The notes under the pieces were generated by a model. The model saw only the letters and a list, made by a program, of their open reading frames with translations. It did not search any database and was not told where the DNA came from. Positions 23,407-32,472 of a stretch of DNA of 46,267 nucleotides are shown piece by piece (the first letter of the stretch is position 1; every line of letters starts with the position of its first letter). Position numbers and translations under genes: made by a program. This stretch comes from Acidimicrobiaceae bacterium (lineage in GTDB: Bacteria; Actinomycetota; Acidimicrobiia; Acidimicrobiales; RAAP-2). Location of the stretch: NCBI GenBank assembly GCA_003133685.1, contig PKYQ01000015.1:1737-48003 (forward strand). The letters are read 5' to 3'.

Positions 23407-23639
23407 ATTGTGCTCCCTCATCACGATGCTGGCTAAGCACAAAGGCGCACTCGATCAAAATGTGTGCTCGCTCCGGCGGACCTCTCAAATTCATATTCCA
23501 CAACTGTCCCAGGCGCACGCCAGAATCTGTACAGCACGGACGGTGAAGGTTTATTGATACAGGGAATGGAGAACTGAGGCGACGGGACTCGACGATCGCA
23601 TGCGCGAAATCGTGAAGTCAAACGGGGCCGCGACCTGAT

Positions 23640-23668
23640 TTGCCATGAAGCCTGATTTTTCCTAGACT
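23640..23668 (+). promoter_or_regulatory. Predicted promoter of rplM-rpsI
   Basis: TTGCCA (23640-23645), 17-base spacer, TAGACT (23663-23668). Transcription would begin about 23675, giving a ~50-base leader before rplM. The 358 bases between the antitoxin start and rplM otherwise hold only the palindrome described separately and no gene I can support. Confidence 0.5.
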
Positions 23669-23722
23669 TAAGAGTCCTTCGGACCCGGTTCGGGCCGTCA
23701 ACAATCGTTTATGGGAAGTTCC

Positions 23723-24169
23723 GTGCGCACATTTTCGCCAAAAGTCAGTGAGATCACCCGCGAGTGGCTCGTGATCGACGCCGAGGGTCTCGTCCTTGGC
23801 CGAGTCGCCACGGTCGCCGCCTCATTGCTGCGTGGCAAGCACCGTGTCTATTTCGCCCCTCACGTCGACTGTGGTGACAACGTCATCATCGTGAACGCCG
23901 ACAAAGTGGTCCTCACGGCCAACAAGGCCGCGCAGAAGTTCGCGTATCACCACTCGGGTTATCCGGGCGGTCTGCGCGCGACGTCCTGGCAGACGCTGCT
24001 CGACGAAGACCCCGTCAAGCTGGTCTTCGACGCGGTGAAGGGCATGGTTCCCAAGAATCGCCTGGGTCGCGAGATCATGGGCAAGCTGTTCGTTTACGCC
24101 GGCCCCGAGCACCCGCACGCCGCGCAAACACCTACGAAGTACGACACCTCGGCGATTCGCCGCGGTTAA
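23723..24169 (+). CDS. rplM: Ribosomal protein L13
   Basis: 148 residues from GTG 23723 ([20 protein letters not shown]), which matches the family start MxTxxPK; GGGAAG lies just upstream. An ATG at 23711 would add four residues. Motifs [20 protein letters not shown], the [11 protein letters not shown] block and [16 protein letters not shown] are diagnostic. L13 is an early 50S assembly protein. It pairs with rpsI ten bases downstream. Confidence 0.95.
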   Translation: MRTFSPKVSEITREWLVIDAEGLVLGRVATVAASLLRGKHRVYFAPHVDCGDNVIIVNADKVVLTANKAAQKFAYHHSGYPGGLRATSWQTLLDEDPVKLVFDAVKGMVPKNRLGREIMGKLFVYAGPEHPHAAQTPTKYDTSAIRRG

Positions 24170-24179
24170 GGAGAACGAC

Positions 24180-24572
24180 GTGTCATCACCTCTTACCCAG
24201 ACGACCGGACGGCGCAAAGAGGCCGTCGCGCGTGTGCGCCTTCGCCCCGGCACCGGCACCATCACGATCAACCGCCGGGCCTTCGACAACTACTTCACGT
24301 CGGCGACGCACCGTCAGATGGTGATGGAGCCACTTCGTCTTATCGACGCGCAGCAGACCTACGACATCGACGCCACCATCGAAGGTGGCGGCATTGCCGG
24401 CCAGGCCGGCGCCCTTCGTCTCGGCATTTCGCGTTCGCTCCTCGAAATCGACGAGGCCGTTCGACCGGCCCTGAAGAAGGCCGGTCTCCTCACTCGTGAC
24501 TCGCGCAAGAAAGAGACCAAGAAGTACGGTCTCAAGAAGGCGCGTAAGGCTCCGCAGTACTCGAAGAGGTAG
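24180..24572 (+). CDS. rpsI: Ribosomal protein S9
   Basis: 130 residues from GTG after a GGAG ribosome binding site. [20 protein letters not shown], the central [20 protein letters not shown] and the C-terminal [17 protein letters not shown] identify S9, whose last residues reach the P-site tRNA. glmM follows five bases later, linking ribosome and wall-precursor genes as in many actinobacteria. Confidence 0.97.
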   Translation: MSSPLTQTTGRRKEAVARVRLRPGTGTITINRRAFDNYFTSATHRQMVMEPLRLIDAQQTYDIDATIEGGGIAGQAGALRLGISRSLLEIDEAVRPALKKAGLLTRDSRKKETKKYGLKKARKAPQYSKR

Positions 24573-24577
24573 TTGTC

Positions 24578-25873
24578 ATGGCCGTGCAATTCGGCACGGA
24601 TGGCATTCGTGGGCGAGCCTCCGACGAAATCACGAACGACCTGGCCTACCGGCTGGGACGCGCCGTCGCTTCGGTCTTCACCGCCGACGTCTTCGTCGGG
24701 TACGACACGCGCGAGAGTTCACCACACTTGGCCCGGGCCGTCCTCGCCGGACTTCGCGACGGTGGCGCGCGCGGCGTCAACCTCGGGTACTTCACGACGC
24801 CCGGCGTCGCGGTCATCGCCCAACAACGTGGCGGCGTTGGTGTCGTCGTATCGGCCTCGCACAATCCGTATTACGACAATGGTCTCAAGGTCCTTGGTGT
24901 CGGGGGCGGAAAACTCGACTACGCGACGGAACTCGCCGTCGCCGAGGCGTTGAACGCAGCCGCGCCGGCTCTGAGCAACGACTTCGAAGAGTTCGAGATC
25001 GACGAATCGGCCGAGCACGACTACGCGCACCACCTTCGCTCACTGGTGCCGGCGGACTTCTCGTCACTTCATATCGTGCTCGACTGCGCCAACGGAGCGG
25101 CCAGTCACGTCGCGCACGAGATCTTTGAATCGACCGGCGCGCGGATCACGACGATTCACGACCAGCCGAACGGTCGCAACATCAACGAGAACAGCGGCTC
25201 GACCCATATCGAAGACCTCGTGGCCCAAGTGCTCGAACTACACGCCGACCTCGGCCTCGCCTTCGACGGCGACGCCGATCGTCTCATCGCGGTTGACGCG
25301 GGAGGACAGGTCCGCGACGGTGATGACCTCATGATCCTCTTCGCGCGCGACTTCTTTGAACGCAATGAACTCGGCGGGGGACTGGTCGTCACGTCGATGA
25401 GTAATCTCGGTCTCCATCGTTCAATGGCCGACGCGGGGATCGCCATCGTCGAGACCGACGTCGGTGACCGCAACGTACTGATCGAACTCGAGGAGAAGGC
25501 GTGGCCGTTCGGCGGCGAACAGTCCGGGCATTTGATCTTCCGCTCGCTCGCGCCGACCGGTGACGGTCAGCTGACCGGACTGATGCTCGCCGATCTCATC
25601 GTGCGTCGCGGACCGCTCGCCGAACAAGCGGACGCGGTATGGCAGCGTGTGCCGCAACGACTGATCAATGTTGCGCGCGAGGATTACAACGACGAAGCGG
25701 TGCGCGATATTTTCGAAGAGATTCGAAAGAACTACGGCATCGAGATCGACGACGTGCGGCTACTTATTCGTCCGTCGGGCACCGAGCCGGTCGTACGCGT
25801 GATGATCGAAGCGCTGGACGAAGGCTTCGTGAATGATTTCTCGCAACGGATTCAAAACTTCTTCCTCACGTAA
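24578..25873 (+). CDS. glmM: Phosphoglucosamine mutase
   Basis: 431 residues. It converts glucosamine-6-phosphate to glucosamine-1-phosphate on the way to UDP-GlcNAc for peptidoglycan. The phosphoserine loop VSASHNPYYDNG puts the active Ser at 94, the metal loop is LAFDGDADRLIAVD, the sugar loop GGEQSGHLIF, and the phosphate-binding loop RPSGTEPVVRVM. It starts FGTDGIRGRA as usual. It works with glmS, 44 bases downstream. Confidence 0.96.
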   Translation: MAVQFGTDGIRGRASDEITNDLAYRLGRAVASVFTADVFVGYDTRESSPHLARAVLAGLRDGGARGVNLGYFTTPGVAVIAQQRGGVGVVVSASHNPYYDNGLKVLGVGGGKLDYATELAVAEALNAAAPALSNDFEEFEIDESAEHDYAHHLRSLVPADFSSLHIVLDCANGAASHVAHEIFESTGARITTIHDQPNGRNINENSGSTHIEDLVAQVLELHADLGLAFDGDADRLIAVDAGGQVRDGDDLMILFARDFFERNELGGGLVVTSMSNLGLHRSMADAGIAIVETDVGDRNVLIELEEKAWPFGGEQSGHLIFRSLAPTGDGQLTGLMLADLIVRRGPLAEQADAVWQRVPQRLINVAREDYNDEAVRDIFEEIRKNYGIEIDDVRLLIRPSGTEPVVRVMIEALDEGFVNDFSQRIQNFFLT

Positions 25874-25917
25874 CTCACGCTCGGAGAACCCCAAAATCGC
25901 CCGAGTAGACTGGTGCG

Positions 25918-27759
25918 ATGTGCGGCATTATCGGGGTCGTAGGATCCGACGACACGCTGGCGACACTCCTCGAGGGCCTGACGCGCCTTGAGTACCGCGG
26001 CTATGACTCAGCGGGAATCGCCCTCGTGCGCGCGGGCGAAACCTGGCGGGCCCGCACCGCGTCGGGCACTGAATCGGTCGCCGCCCTCAAAGAAGAGTGC
26101 CTCGCCGCCCCGAAAGGTTTCACGGCCGGCATTGGCCACACCCGTTGGGCCACCCACGGGGCGCCCGATGCGGTCAACGCGCACCCGCATTTGGACTGTT
26201 CGGGCAATATCGCGATCATTCACAACGGCATCATCGAGAACCACGCGGAACTGAGAGAGGGCCTCGAGACGCGAGGACACGTCTTCACGTCGGTCACCGA
26301 CTCCGAAGTGGTGGCGCACTTGATCGAAGAGTTCCGGGCCCAAGGACTCGAACTCATGGAGGCCGTTCGCCAAGGTCTTTTGGTCGTCCGAGGTGCCTTC
26401 GCCGTCGCGGTCATGGACGCGACCGAACCGAACGTCATCGTCGCGGCCCGACGTATCTCACCCCTCGTTGTGGGCACCGCACCCGGTGAGACCTATCTCG
26501 CCAGTGACGTTCCCGCGATTCTCGACAGAGCTTCGGCCTTCTACGCCGTGAACGACGACGAGATCGTGCGCCTGGGACCGGAGGGTTTTCGCGCGATCGA
26601 CTTAGAGGGTGCGCCGGTTCGCCTTCACCAGCTCTCGATTGATTGGGATTTGGAAACCGCCCAGAAGGGCGGCCACGACGACTTCATGTCCAAGGAGATC
26701 AACGAACAGCCCGGCGCGATTCGTTCGACACTTCTGGATCGTCGTCGCAAGGACGGCACGATCACGTTCGACGAGATGCGCATCAGTGACGACGAACTGC
26801 GCGACGTCAAGCGCGTGTGTCTGGTCGCGGCCGGTACGTCGTACCACTCGGCGTTGATCGCGAAATACGCGATAGAGAAATGGGCGCGTATCGGGGTGGA
26901 CGTCGACATCTCGAGTGAGTATCGCTACCGCGACCCCATCGTCGAAGTCGGCACGCTGGTGATCGGGGTCTCCCAGAGTGGCGAGACGATCGACACCATC
27001 CAGGCCACTCGAGAGGCGCAGCGTCGCGGGGCCCACGTGGTCGCCATCTCCAACATCGTCGACTCCTCGATGGCGCGCGAAGCCGACGCCGTCATCTACA
27101 CGCGCGCCGGTCTCGAAGTCTCGGTCGCGTCGACCAAGGCCTTCGTCGCGCAGGTCGCGGCCTTGGAACTCCTGGCGTTGCGGCTCGCGCAACTGCGCGG
27201 CACGTTGCCCGAATCGGAGATCGACGGTCTGTTCAAGGGTCTGGGCGCGGTGAGTGCGCAGGTGCAGACCGTGCTCGATCGTCGCGAGAGCGTGGAACTC
27301 GTGGCGAAAGAACTCATGGGTTTGCACGACTTCTTCTTCATCGGCCGTCACGTCGGATTTCCCACGGCGCTCGAGGGTGCCTTGAAACTTAAGGAGCTGA
27401 CGTACCTCCACGCCGAGGGCTATCCCGGTGGCGAATTGAAGCACGGTCCGCTGGCCCTGATTGAACCGGGCGTCGTCGTCATCGCGATCGCCACCGACCC
27501 GGCCATGCACGAAAAGATGCTCTCGAACCTCTCCGAAGTGAAGGCGCGCGGCGCCAGCGTCGTCGCGGTCGCGACCGACGACGACGAGACGATCGAATCG
27601 GTCGCCGACTTCGTCTTGCGCGTCCCGGCGACCGAGCCGATGTTCACGCCGATGGTCGACGTCGTCGCATTGCAGATGTTCGCCTACGCCGTGGCGCGCG
27701 GACTTGGTCGAAACGTCGACCGACCGCGCAACCTCGCCAAGACGGTGACGGTCGAGTAG
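25918..27759 (+). CDS. glmS: Glutamine-fructose-6-phosphate aminotransferase
   Basis: 613 residues. It makes glucosamine-6-phosphate from fructose-6-phosphate and glutamine. MCGIIGVVG exposes the nucleophile Cys after Met removal; GIGHTRWATHG and HNGIIENH belong to the class II glutaminase domain. Two SIS sugar-isomerase domains follow (SQSGETIDTIQATREAQRRG and GRHVGFPTALEGALKLKELT). It ends LAKTVTVE. There is no ribosome binding site, and TAGACT (25906-25911) lies seven bases before the ATG, so a leaderless transcript is plausible. A glmS ribozyme is not seen. Its stop overlaps the acpS GTG. Confidence 0.96.
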   Translation: MCGIIGVVGSDDTLATLLEGLTRLEYRGYDSAGIALVRAGETWRARTASGTESVAALKEECLAAPKGFTAGIGHTRWATHGAPDAVNAHPHLDCSGNIAIIHNGIIENHAELREGLETRGHVFTSVTDSEVVAHLIEEFRAQGLELMEAVRQGLLVVRGAFAVAVMDATEPNVIVAARRISPLVVGTAPGETYLASDVPAILDRASAFYAVNDDEIVRLGPEGFRAIDLEGAPVRLHQLSIDWDLETAQKGGHDDFMSKEINEQPGAIRSTLLDRRRKDGTITFDEMRISDDELRDVKRVCLVAAGTSYHSALIAKYAIEKWARIGVDVDISSEYRYRDPIVEVGTLVIGVSQSGETIDTIQATREAQRRGAHVVAISNIVDSSMAREADAVIYTRAGLEVSVASTKAFVAQVAALELLALRLAQLRGTLPESEIDGLFKGLGAVSAQVQTVLDRRESVELVAKELMGLHDFFFIGRHVGFPTALEGALKLKELTYLHAEGYPGGELKHGPLALIEPGVVVIAIATDPAMHEKMLSNLSEVKARGASVVAVATDDDETIESVADFVLRVPATEPMFTPMVDVVALQMFAYAVARGLGRNVDRPRNLAKTVTVE

Positions 27760-28142
27760 TGGCGATAGTCGGCGTCGGCATCGACGTCGTCGACGTGCCG
27801 CGATTCGAAATCGTCCTCGGACGTCGACCGCGAATCGTCGATCGACTCTTCACCGAGGGCGAGCAGCGCGACGCCCGCGGCAAAGCCGAACGACTGGCCG
27901 CGCGTTTCGCCGCCAAGGAAGCGGTCATGAAGTCAATGGGCGTCGGTGCCGGCTCGGTGCCGTGGAAGTCGATTGAAGTGAAGCGCGCACCGAGCGGTGC
28001 GCCGTCGGTGCTGTTGCACGGAGCGGCCGCGCAACTCGCCACCCAGCGCGGCGCCGACGAATTCAGTATCTCCCTTACGCACACGGCGATGACCGCGGCC
28101 GCCTTCGTCGTCGCCAGCTCGAAAGATTCGCGTGCAGGTTGA
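27759..28142 (+). CDS. acpS: Holo-[acyl-carrier-protein] synthase
   Basis: 127 residues from GTG overlapping the glmS stop. It transfers 4'-phosphopantetheine from CoA to acyl carrier protein. Magnesium ligands are Asp9 (VGVGIDVVDVPRF) and Glu54 (ARFAAKEAVMKSMGVG). SWK-like VPWKSIEVKR and SISLTHTAMTAAAFVVA are the usual later blocks. Its end overlaps alr by 11 bases. Confidence 0.93.
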   Translation: MAIVGVGIDVVDVPRFEIVLGRRPRIVDRLFTEGEQRDARGKAERLAARFAAKEAVMKSMGVGAGSVPWKSIEVKRAPSGAPSVLLHGAAAQLATQRGADEFSISLTHTAMTAAAFVVASSKDSRAG

Positions 28143-29283
28143 GGGCGTCCACCGGCCAGCGCGCGCGGAGATCTCGGCCTCGGTGATCGCGCACAACGTA
28201 CGCGCACTCAAGTCGGTGGTCGGAGAGTCTCTATTCTGCGCCGTGGTGAAGGCCAATGGCTACGGACACGACGCCGAACTCGCGGCGAAGGCGGCACTCG
28301 TCGGCGGCGCCGACATGCTCGCCGTCGCGATCATCGACGAAGGGATCGAACTTCGAGAGAGCGGCGTCACGGCGCCGATACTCCTGCTGGCCGAGGTCCC
28401 GCCGGACACCATCGCGGCCGCCCTGGAAAACACGCTCACCCTCACGATCGGCTCCCTCGAAGGCGCCCACGCCGCGGTCACCAACGCCGAGGCGCTCGGT
28501 GGACGTCACCGTGTGCACGTGAAAGTCGACACCGGCATGCACCGGATGGGCGTCGGGCCATCAAACGTCGGCGAAGTCGTCGACGTCCTCACGGCGAGCG
28601 CGGCCATCGACCTCGAAGGTATCTACACGCATTTCAGCGTGGCCGACGGATCCAGTGCCGCCGACCGCGCCTTCACTCGAGGACAGATTGAGCGCTTGGG
28701 GGACGTCGTCGCGACGCTTGTCCAGCGCGGCGTGGCGCCTCGAATCGTGCACGCCGCCAACAGCGCCGGTGCCCTCGGCTACCCCGAGGCTCGCCAAGGA
28801 ATGGTTCGCGTGGGCCTCGCGCTCTACGGCTACCTGCCTAGCGCATGGCTGGCGTCCGCGCTCGAAGAGGTCGGCGAGCACCTCGTGCCCGCCCTGACGC
28901 TTCGCGCCAACGTCGTCGCCGTTCGCCGCGTCGAGGTCGGGGAGCGCCCGAGCTACGGGCGTCGTCGAGCCTTGGCGAGCGCCGCCACGATCGCCACGGT
29001 CCCCTTTGGCTACGCCGACGGCTATCCCCGTCGACTGTTCGACGCGGGCGCCGAGGTCTTGATCAACGCCACGCGCTACCCCTTGGCGGGGATGGTCACG
29101 ATGGACATGTTGGTCGTCGACTGCGGCGCTGACGCCGTCGAGCCCGGCGACGAGGTGGTCCTCCTCGGACGCCAGGGTGACGAGGAGATTACGGCCGACG
29201 AGTGGGCCGAGCGCGCGGGGACCATTTCCTGGGAGATCCTTTGCGGTATTGGGGGGCGCGTGCCCCGTATTCTCGTGGACTGA
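28132..29283 (+). CDS. alr: Alanine racemase
   Basis: 383 residues from GTG 28132. PLP-dependent interconversion of L- and D-alanine for peptidoglycan. The PLP lysine is Lys40 in CAVVKANGYGHD, the second catalytic residue is about Tyr275 in RPSYGRRRALAS, and VKVDTGMHRMG, VPFGYADGYPR and AGMVTMDMLVVD are characteristic. It follows acpS directly; a NAD(P)HX epimerase/dehydratase often found between them is absent here. Confidence 0.95.
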   Translation: MQVEGVHRPARAEISASVIAHNVRALKSVVGESLFCAVVKANGYGHDAELAAKAALVGGADMLAVAIIDEGIELRESGVTAPILLLAEVPPDTIAAALENTLTLTIGSLEGAHAAVTNAEALGGRHRVHVKVDTGMHRMGVGPSNVGEVVDVLTASAAIDLEGIYTHFSVADGSSAADRAFTRGQIERLGDVVATLVQRGVAPRIVHAANSAGALGYPEARQGMVRVGLALYGYLPSAWLASALEEVGEHLVPALTLRANVVAVRRVEVGERPSYGRRRALASAATIATVPFGYADGYPRRLFDAGAEVLINATRYPLAGMVTMDMLVVDCGADAVEPGDEVVLLGRQGDEEITADEWAERAGTISWEILCGIGGRVPRILVD

Positions 29284-29284
29284 G

Positions 29285-29833
29285 ATGAGTCGTGACTTAG
29301 CCGAACTCCCGACGTGCACGCGCTGCGTGCTCTCCCAAACCCGTCAACGGGTCGTCGTTGGCTCGGGACCGATCAATCCGGTGCTGATGGTGATCGGTGA
29401 GGCGCCCGGTCGAGACGAGGACGAGGGTGGGGAACCGTTCATCGGCCGCAGCGGACGACTGCTGTTCCAACTCATTGAAGAAGAGGTCGGACTAACGCGC
29501 GCCGAATGCTTCGTCACCAACGTGGTGAAGTGCCGTCCTCCGGCGAATCGAACGCCGACGCGCGATGAACTCACGGCCTGTCGTCCGTGGTTGAGCGAAC
29601 AGTTTCAGTTGGTTCGATCGCCCTTGGTGCTCGCCCTCGGGAACACGGCGGCGAGGTCGGTGTTCGGATTCGAGCAGGGGATCGGCGTGACGCACGGACG
29701 AATCGTGACCCTCGGGGGAGGGCGGGGCATGGCGACGTACCATCCCGCCGCCGCTCTGCGCGGAGGTGCGAGCGTCGTGGACGTGATGCGCGCGGACCTG
29801 CGCATTCTCAAGACGCTGGTGGTGACCAGGTGA
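29285..29833 (+). CDS. Uracil-DNA glycosylase, family 4-like (Fe-S)
   Basis: 182 residues from ATG 29285. It removes uracil from DNA. Motif A is VIGEAPGRDEDEGGEPF and motif B YHPAAALRGG; four cysteines (11, 14, 83, 99: TCTRC, VVKCRPP, TACRPW) fit the 4Fe-4S cluster of family 4/5 enzymes. The sequence VTNVVKCRPPANRTPTRDEL is typical. It begins one base after the alr stop and ends in a GTGA overlap with tsaE. Confidence 0.9.
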   Translation: MSRDLAELPTCTRCVLSQTRQRVVVGSGPINPVLMVIGEAPGRDEDEGGEPFIGRSGRLLFQLIEEEVGLTRAECFVTNVVKCRPPANRTPTRDELTACRPWLSEQFQLVRSPLVLALGNTAARSVFGFEQGIGVTHGRIVTLGGGRGMATYHPAAALRGGASVVDVMRADLRILKTLVVTR

Positions 29834-30306
29834 GCTGGCAACGATACTGTGCGACGGCCGAGGACACGATCGTGGCCGGTGAGGCGTTTTCCGCGGTCCT
29901 CTCGAGCGGTGACATCGTGTTGCTCACTGGAACACTGGGCGCCGGGAAGACGACCTTCGTGAAGGGCGTCGCCAAGGGGTTGGGCGTGCACGAACGGGTG
30001 ACGAGTCCGACGTTCACCATGGTGCGAGAGCACCGATGCGCGAATGGTCTCGGCATCGAGACGCTGCATCACTGCGACGTGTACCGGGTGGAGTCCCTCG
30101 ACGAGGTGGTGGATCTGGCGCTGGGAGAATTGGTCGAAGACGGCGCGGTCGCACTCGTGGAGTGGGGGGAGCTCGCGGCTTCGGTCTTCGGTCGAGACGT
30201 GATGACGATTGATTTCCACGTTGAGGACAATGATGGTCGGATGCTCAGCGTCGACGGGGAGCTCGCCGCAGCTCGCGCGGCCCGGTTGGACGAGTGGGCG
30301 TCGTGA
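29830..30306 (+). CDS. tsaE: tRNA threonylcarbamoyladenosine ATPase subunit TsaE
   Basis: 158 residues from the GTG within GTGA (29830-29833); longer in-frame starts lie inside the glycosylase gene. The Walker A loop TGTLGAGKTTFVKGVAKGLG (Lys40), the VTSPTFTMVREH switch region and LVEWGELAA are typical of TsaE, which drives the TsaB-TsaD complex making t6A37 in ANN-decoding tRNAs. It overlaps tsaB by GTGA. Confidence 0.95.
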   Translation: MSWQRYCATAEDTIVAGEAFSAVLSSGDIVLLTGTLGAGKTTFVKGVAKGLGVHERVTSPTFTMVREHRCANGLGIETLHHCDVYRVESLDEVVDLALGELVEDGAVALVEWGELAASVFGRDVMTIDFHVEDNDGRMLSVDGELAAARAARLDEWAS

Positions 30307-30983
30307 ACATCCTCGCCATTGAAACGGCCACCCCCGCCTGTGCCGTCGGCGTTCGCACGACGGCCGGCCTCGAAGTGACGCGCGTCGTCGATGACGGAAG
30401 GCGCCACACCGAGGCGTTGACCGGCGCCATGCAGACCTTGCTCGAAGAGGTCGGGTTGCGCCCTCGCGACGTCGATCGGGTCGTGGTTGACCGCGGCCCG
30501 GGACTCTTCACGGGTCTGCGCGTCGGTATCGCCACGGCGATCGGGTTCTCCCAAGCACTCGGTTGTGCGTTGGTCGGTGTCACGTCGCTCGAAATGCTCG
30601 CGGGTGGCGCGTTCGATGCGGGAGTGCGCGGCACGCTGGTCGCGTGCGTCGACGCGCGACGAGGTGAGATTTTCGCCCAGGCCTTCCTTCTGAAGGACGA
30701 GGTCACGGTCCTCGACGAGGCTCGAGTGACCACGGCGCTCGAGATCGTGGCGAGCACAGAAGCGAAGGGGGCGCCGGCAATTTTTACCGGCGACGGCGTG
30801 GAGCGCTACCGCATCGATTTCCAAGACCGGTCGTTCGCGACGATCTTCGATCAGGTCGTTCCGTCGGTGCACGCCGGGCTTTCGATTGGCTCGAGCCGAA
30901 TGCCCGACGAGGTCGTTTCGCCGCTCTACCTGCGCGAGGCCGACGCGGTCGCCAATTTCACGACTCGCGAGCGTCCGAAGTGA
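30303..30983 (+). CDS. tsaB: tRNA threonylcarbamoyladenosine protein TsaB
   Basis: 226 residues from GTG 30303 in the GTGA overlap; the protein then begins MNILAIETATPACAVGVRTT as expected. VDRGPGLFTGLRVGIATAIG is the conserved ASKHA-type block. TsaB is the inactive partner that forms the core heterodimer with TsaD. It is overlapped by rimI (GTGA). Confidence 0.94.
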   Translation: MNILAIETATPACAVGVRTTAGLEVTRVVDDGRRHTEALTGAMQTLLEEVGLRPRDVDRVVVDRGPGLFTGLRVGIATAIGFSQALGCALVGVTSLEMLAGGAFDAGVRGTLVACVDARRGEIFAQAFLLKDEVTVLDEARVTTALEIVASTEAKGAPAIFTGDGVERYRIDFQDRSFATIFDQVVPSVHAGLSIGSSRMPDEVVSPLYLREADAVANFTTRERPK

Positions 30984-31465
30984 AGACCGGGTGGGATATC
31001 CGACTCGCCGAGCGCCGCGACATCGGCGAATTGCTGGTGATCGAAGAGGCGCAGTTCCCCGAGCCGTGGACGAAGCGAATACTGCTCGATGAGATTGAGA
31101 ACACCGAAACCCGTCGCTACACGGTCGCCTACGAAAAGAAGCGAATCGTGGGCTACCTAGGGGTCATGTTCGTTCTCGAAGAACTCCACGTCAATACGAT
31201 CGGAACCGTGCCCCAAGAAGAAGGTCGAGGAATCGCGACCTCGTTGCTGGATGATGCCTGGGCCGACGCCAAAGAGCGCGGCATCACGCGCGCGACGCTG
31301 GAGGTCGCCGTGTCCAACCAACGCGCCATCGACCTCTATTACCGCTACGGGTTTCGACCGGTGGGTGTTCGGAAGAACTACTACGAGAAGACCAACGAAG
31401 ACGCGCTCGTTCTTTGGGCCGACCTCCAGTCCGACCCCGAAGAGCCGCCCTCTACGCTGGGCTGA
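30980..31465 (+). CDS. rimI: Ribosomal-protein-alanine N-acetyltransferase RimI
   Basis: 161 residues from GTG 30980 in a GTGA overlap. GNAT fold with EEAQFPEPWTKRILLDEIEN, the acetyl-CoA loop VPQEEGRGIATSLLDDAW and the NQRAIDLYYRYGFRPVGVRK block with YYEKTNEDALVL near the end. It acetylates N-termini, classically S18. Its usual place is between tsaB and tsaD. Confidence 0.93.
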   Translation: MKTGWDIRLAERRDIGELLVIEEAQFPEPWTKRILLDEIENTETRRYTVAYEKKRIVGYLGVMFVLEELHVNTIGTVPQEEGRGIATSLLDDAWADAKERGITRATLEVAVSNQRAIDLYYRYGFRPVGVRKNYYEKTNEDALVLWADLQSDPEEPPSTLG

Positions 31466-32472
31466 TGGCTCTTGTCCTGGGAATCGAGACCAGTTGTGAC
31501 GAGACGGCGGCGTCCGTCGTCGACGAGCAGTTCCACGTGCATTCCTCGGTGATCGAGTCCTCGATCGACCAACACCGGGCCTTTGGCGGGGTCGTGCCCG
31601 AATTAGCCGGTCGCGCGCACGTCGCCACCATCGGCCCGGTCGTTCGCCGGGCCCTCACCGAGGCCGGTCTGGACCCGCTCGATCCACAGATCCTCGGGAT
31701 CGCGGTGACGAGTGGCCCGGGTCTCATTGGATCGTTGCTGGTCGGACTGTCGGCCGCCAAGGCCTACGCACTCGCCTGGGGCGTCCCCTTCGTCGGGATA
31801 AACCATCTCGAGGGCCATCTCTTCGCACCTCTTCTGGAGCGCTCGGATTTGGAGTGGCCACTCATGACCTTGCTCGTGTCCGGTGGCCACAGTCTGATCG
31901 TGCTCCAAGGCGGACCGGGCGAGCACGTGGTACTCGGTGAAACGATCGACGACGCGGCCGGCGAAGCGTACGACAAGGTGGCGAGGTGGCTCGGGCTCGG
32001 CTATCCCGGCGGTCCAGAGATCGACCGCTTGGCCCAGTCGGGCACGTCCGGTGCACTGAAGTTGCCCCGGTCGATGACCGGCGACGACTACGACCTCTCC
32101 TTTTCGGGGCTCAAGACGGCGGTCGTTCGTGCGACCGAGAAGCAACACGGACTCCCAGTCGCCGACGTCGCGGCCTCCTTCCAGGCCGCGGTCGCCGAAC
32201 AGCTTCTTCGCAAGCTCCGCAGTGCACTCGAGCATCACCCGGTGAAAGGGCTGGCCCTCGCCGGGGGCGTCGCGGCCAATTCCGCGCTTCGTGCGGGCGT
32301 CACCGAATTGGCCCAGGAGTTCGGCATCGAGGCACACCTCCCGACGCTGGCCATGTGTACCGACAACGCCGCGATGATCGCGGCCGCCGGGACGTACCGA
32401 CTTCGCCACGACGCTGCGAGCTCGTTCGATCTCTCGGCCAGTCCGAACTGGCAGCTGGCGGACGTCTCGTGA
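31465..32472 (+). CDS. tsaD: tRNA N6-threonylcarbamoyltransferase TsaD
   Basis: 335 residues from ATG 31465, which shares one base with the rimI stop. MALVLGIETSCDETAASVVD opens the ASKHA fold; the metal-binding HLEGH gives His114 and His118; LLVSGGHSLIVL and the late LAGGVAANSALR and MCTDNAAMIAAAG follow. It transfers the threonylcarbamoyl group to A37. Its stop forms GTGA with pdxH. Confidence 0.96.
   Translation: MALVLGIETSCDETAASVVDEQFHVHSSVIESSIDQHRAFGGVVPELAGRAHVATIGPVVRRALTEAGLDPLDPQILGIAVTSGPGLIGSLLVGLSAAKAYALAWGVPFVGINHLEGHLFAPLLERSDLEWPLMTLLVSGGHSLIVLQGGPGEHVVLGETIDDAAGEAYDKVARWLGLGYPGGPEIDRLAQSGTSGALKLPRSMTGDDYDLSFSGLKTAVVRATEKQHGLPVADVAASFQAAVAEQLLRKLRSALEHHPVKGLALAGGVAANSALRAGVTELAQEFGIEAHLPTLAMCTDNAAMIAAAGTYRLRHDAASSFDLSASPNWQLADVS

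Noticed and set aside
25874-25917. glmS ribozyme
   Set aside because: Only 44 bases separate glmM and glmS, too short for the ribozyme and without its core.
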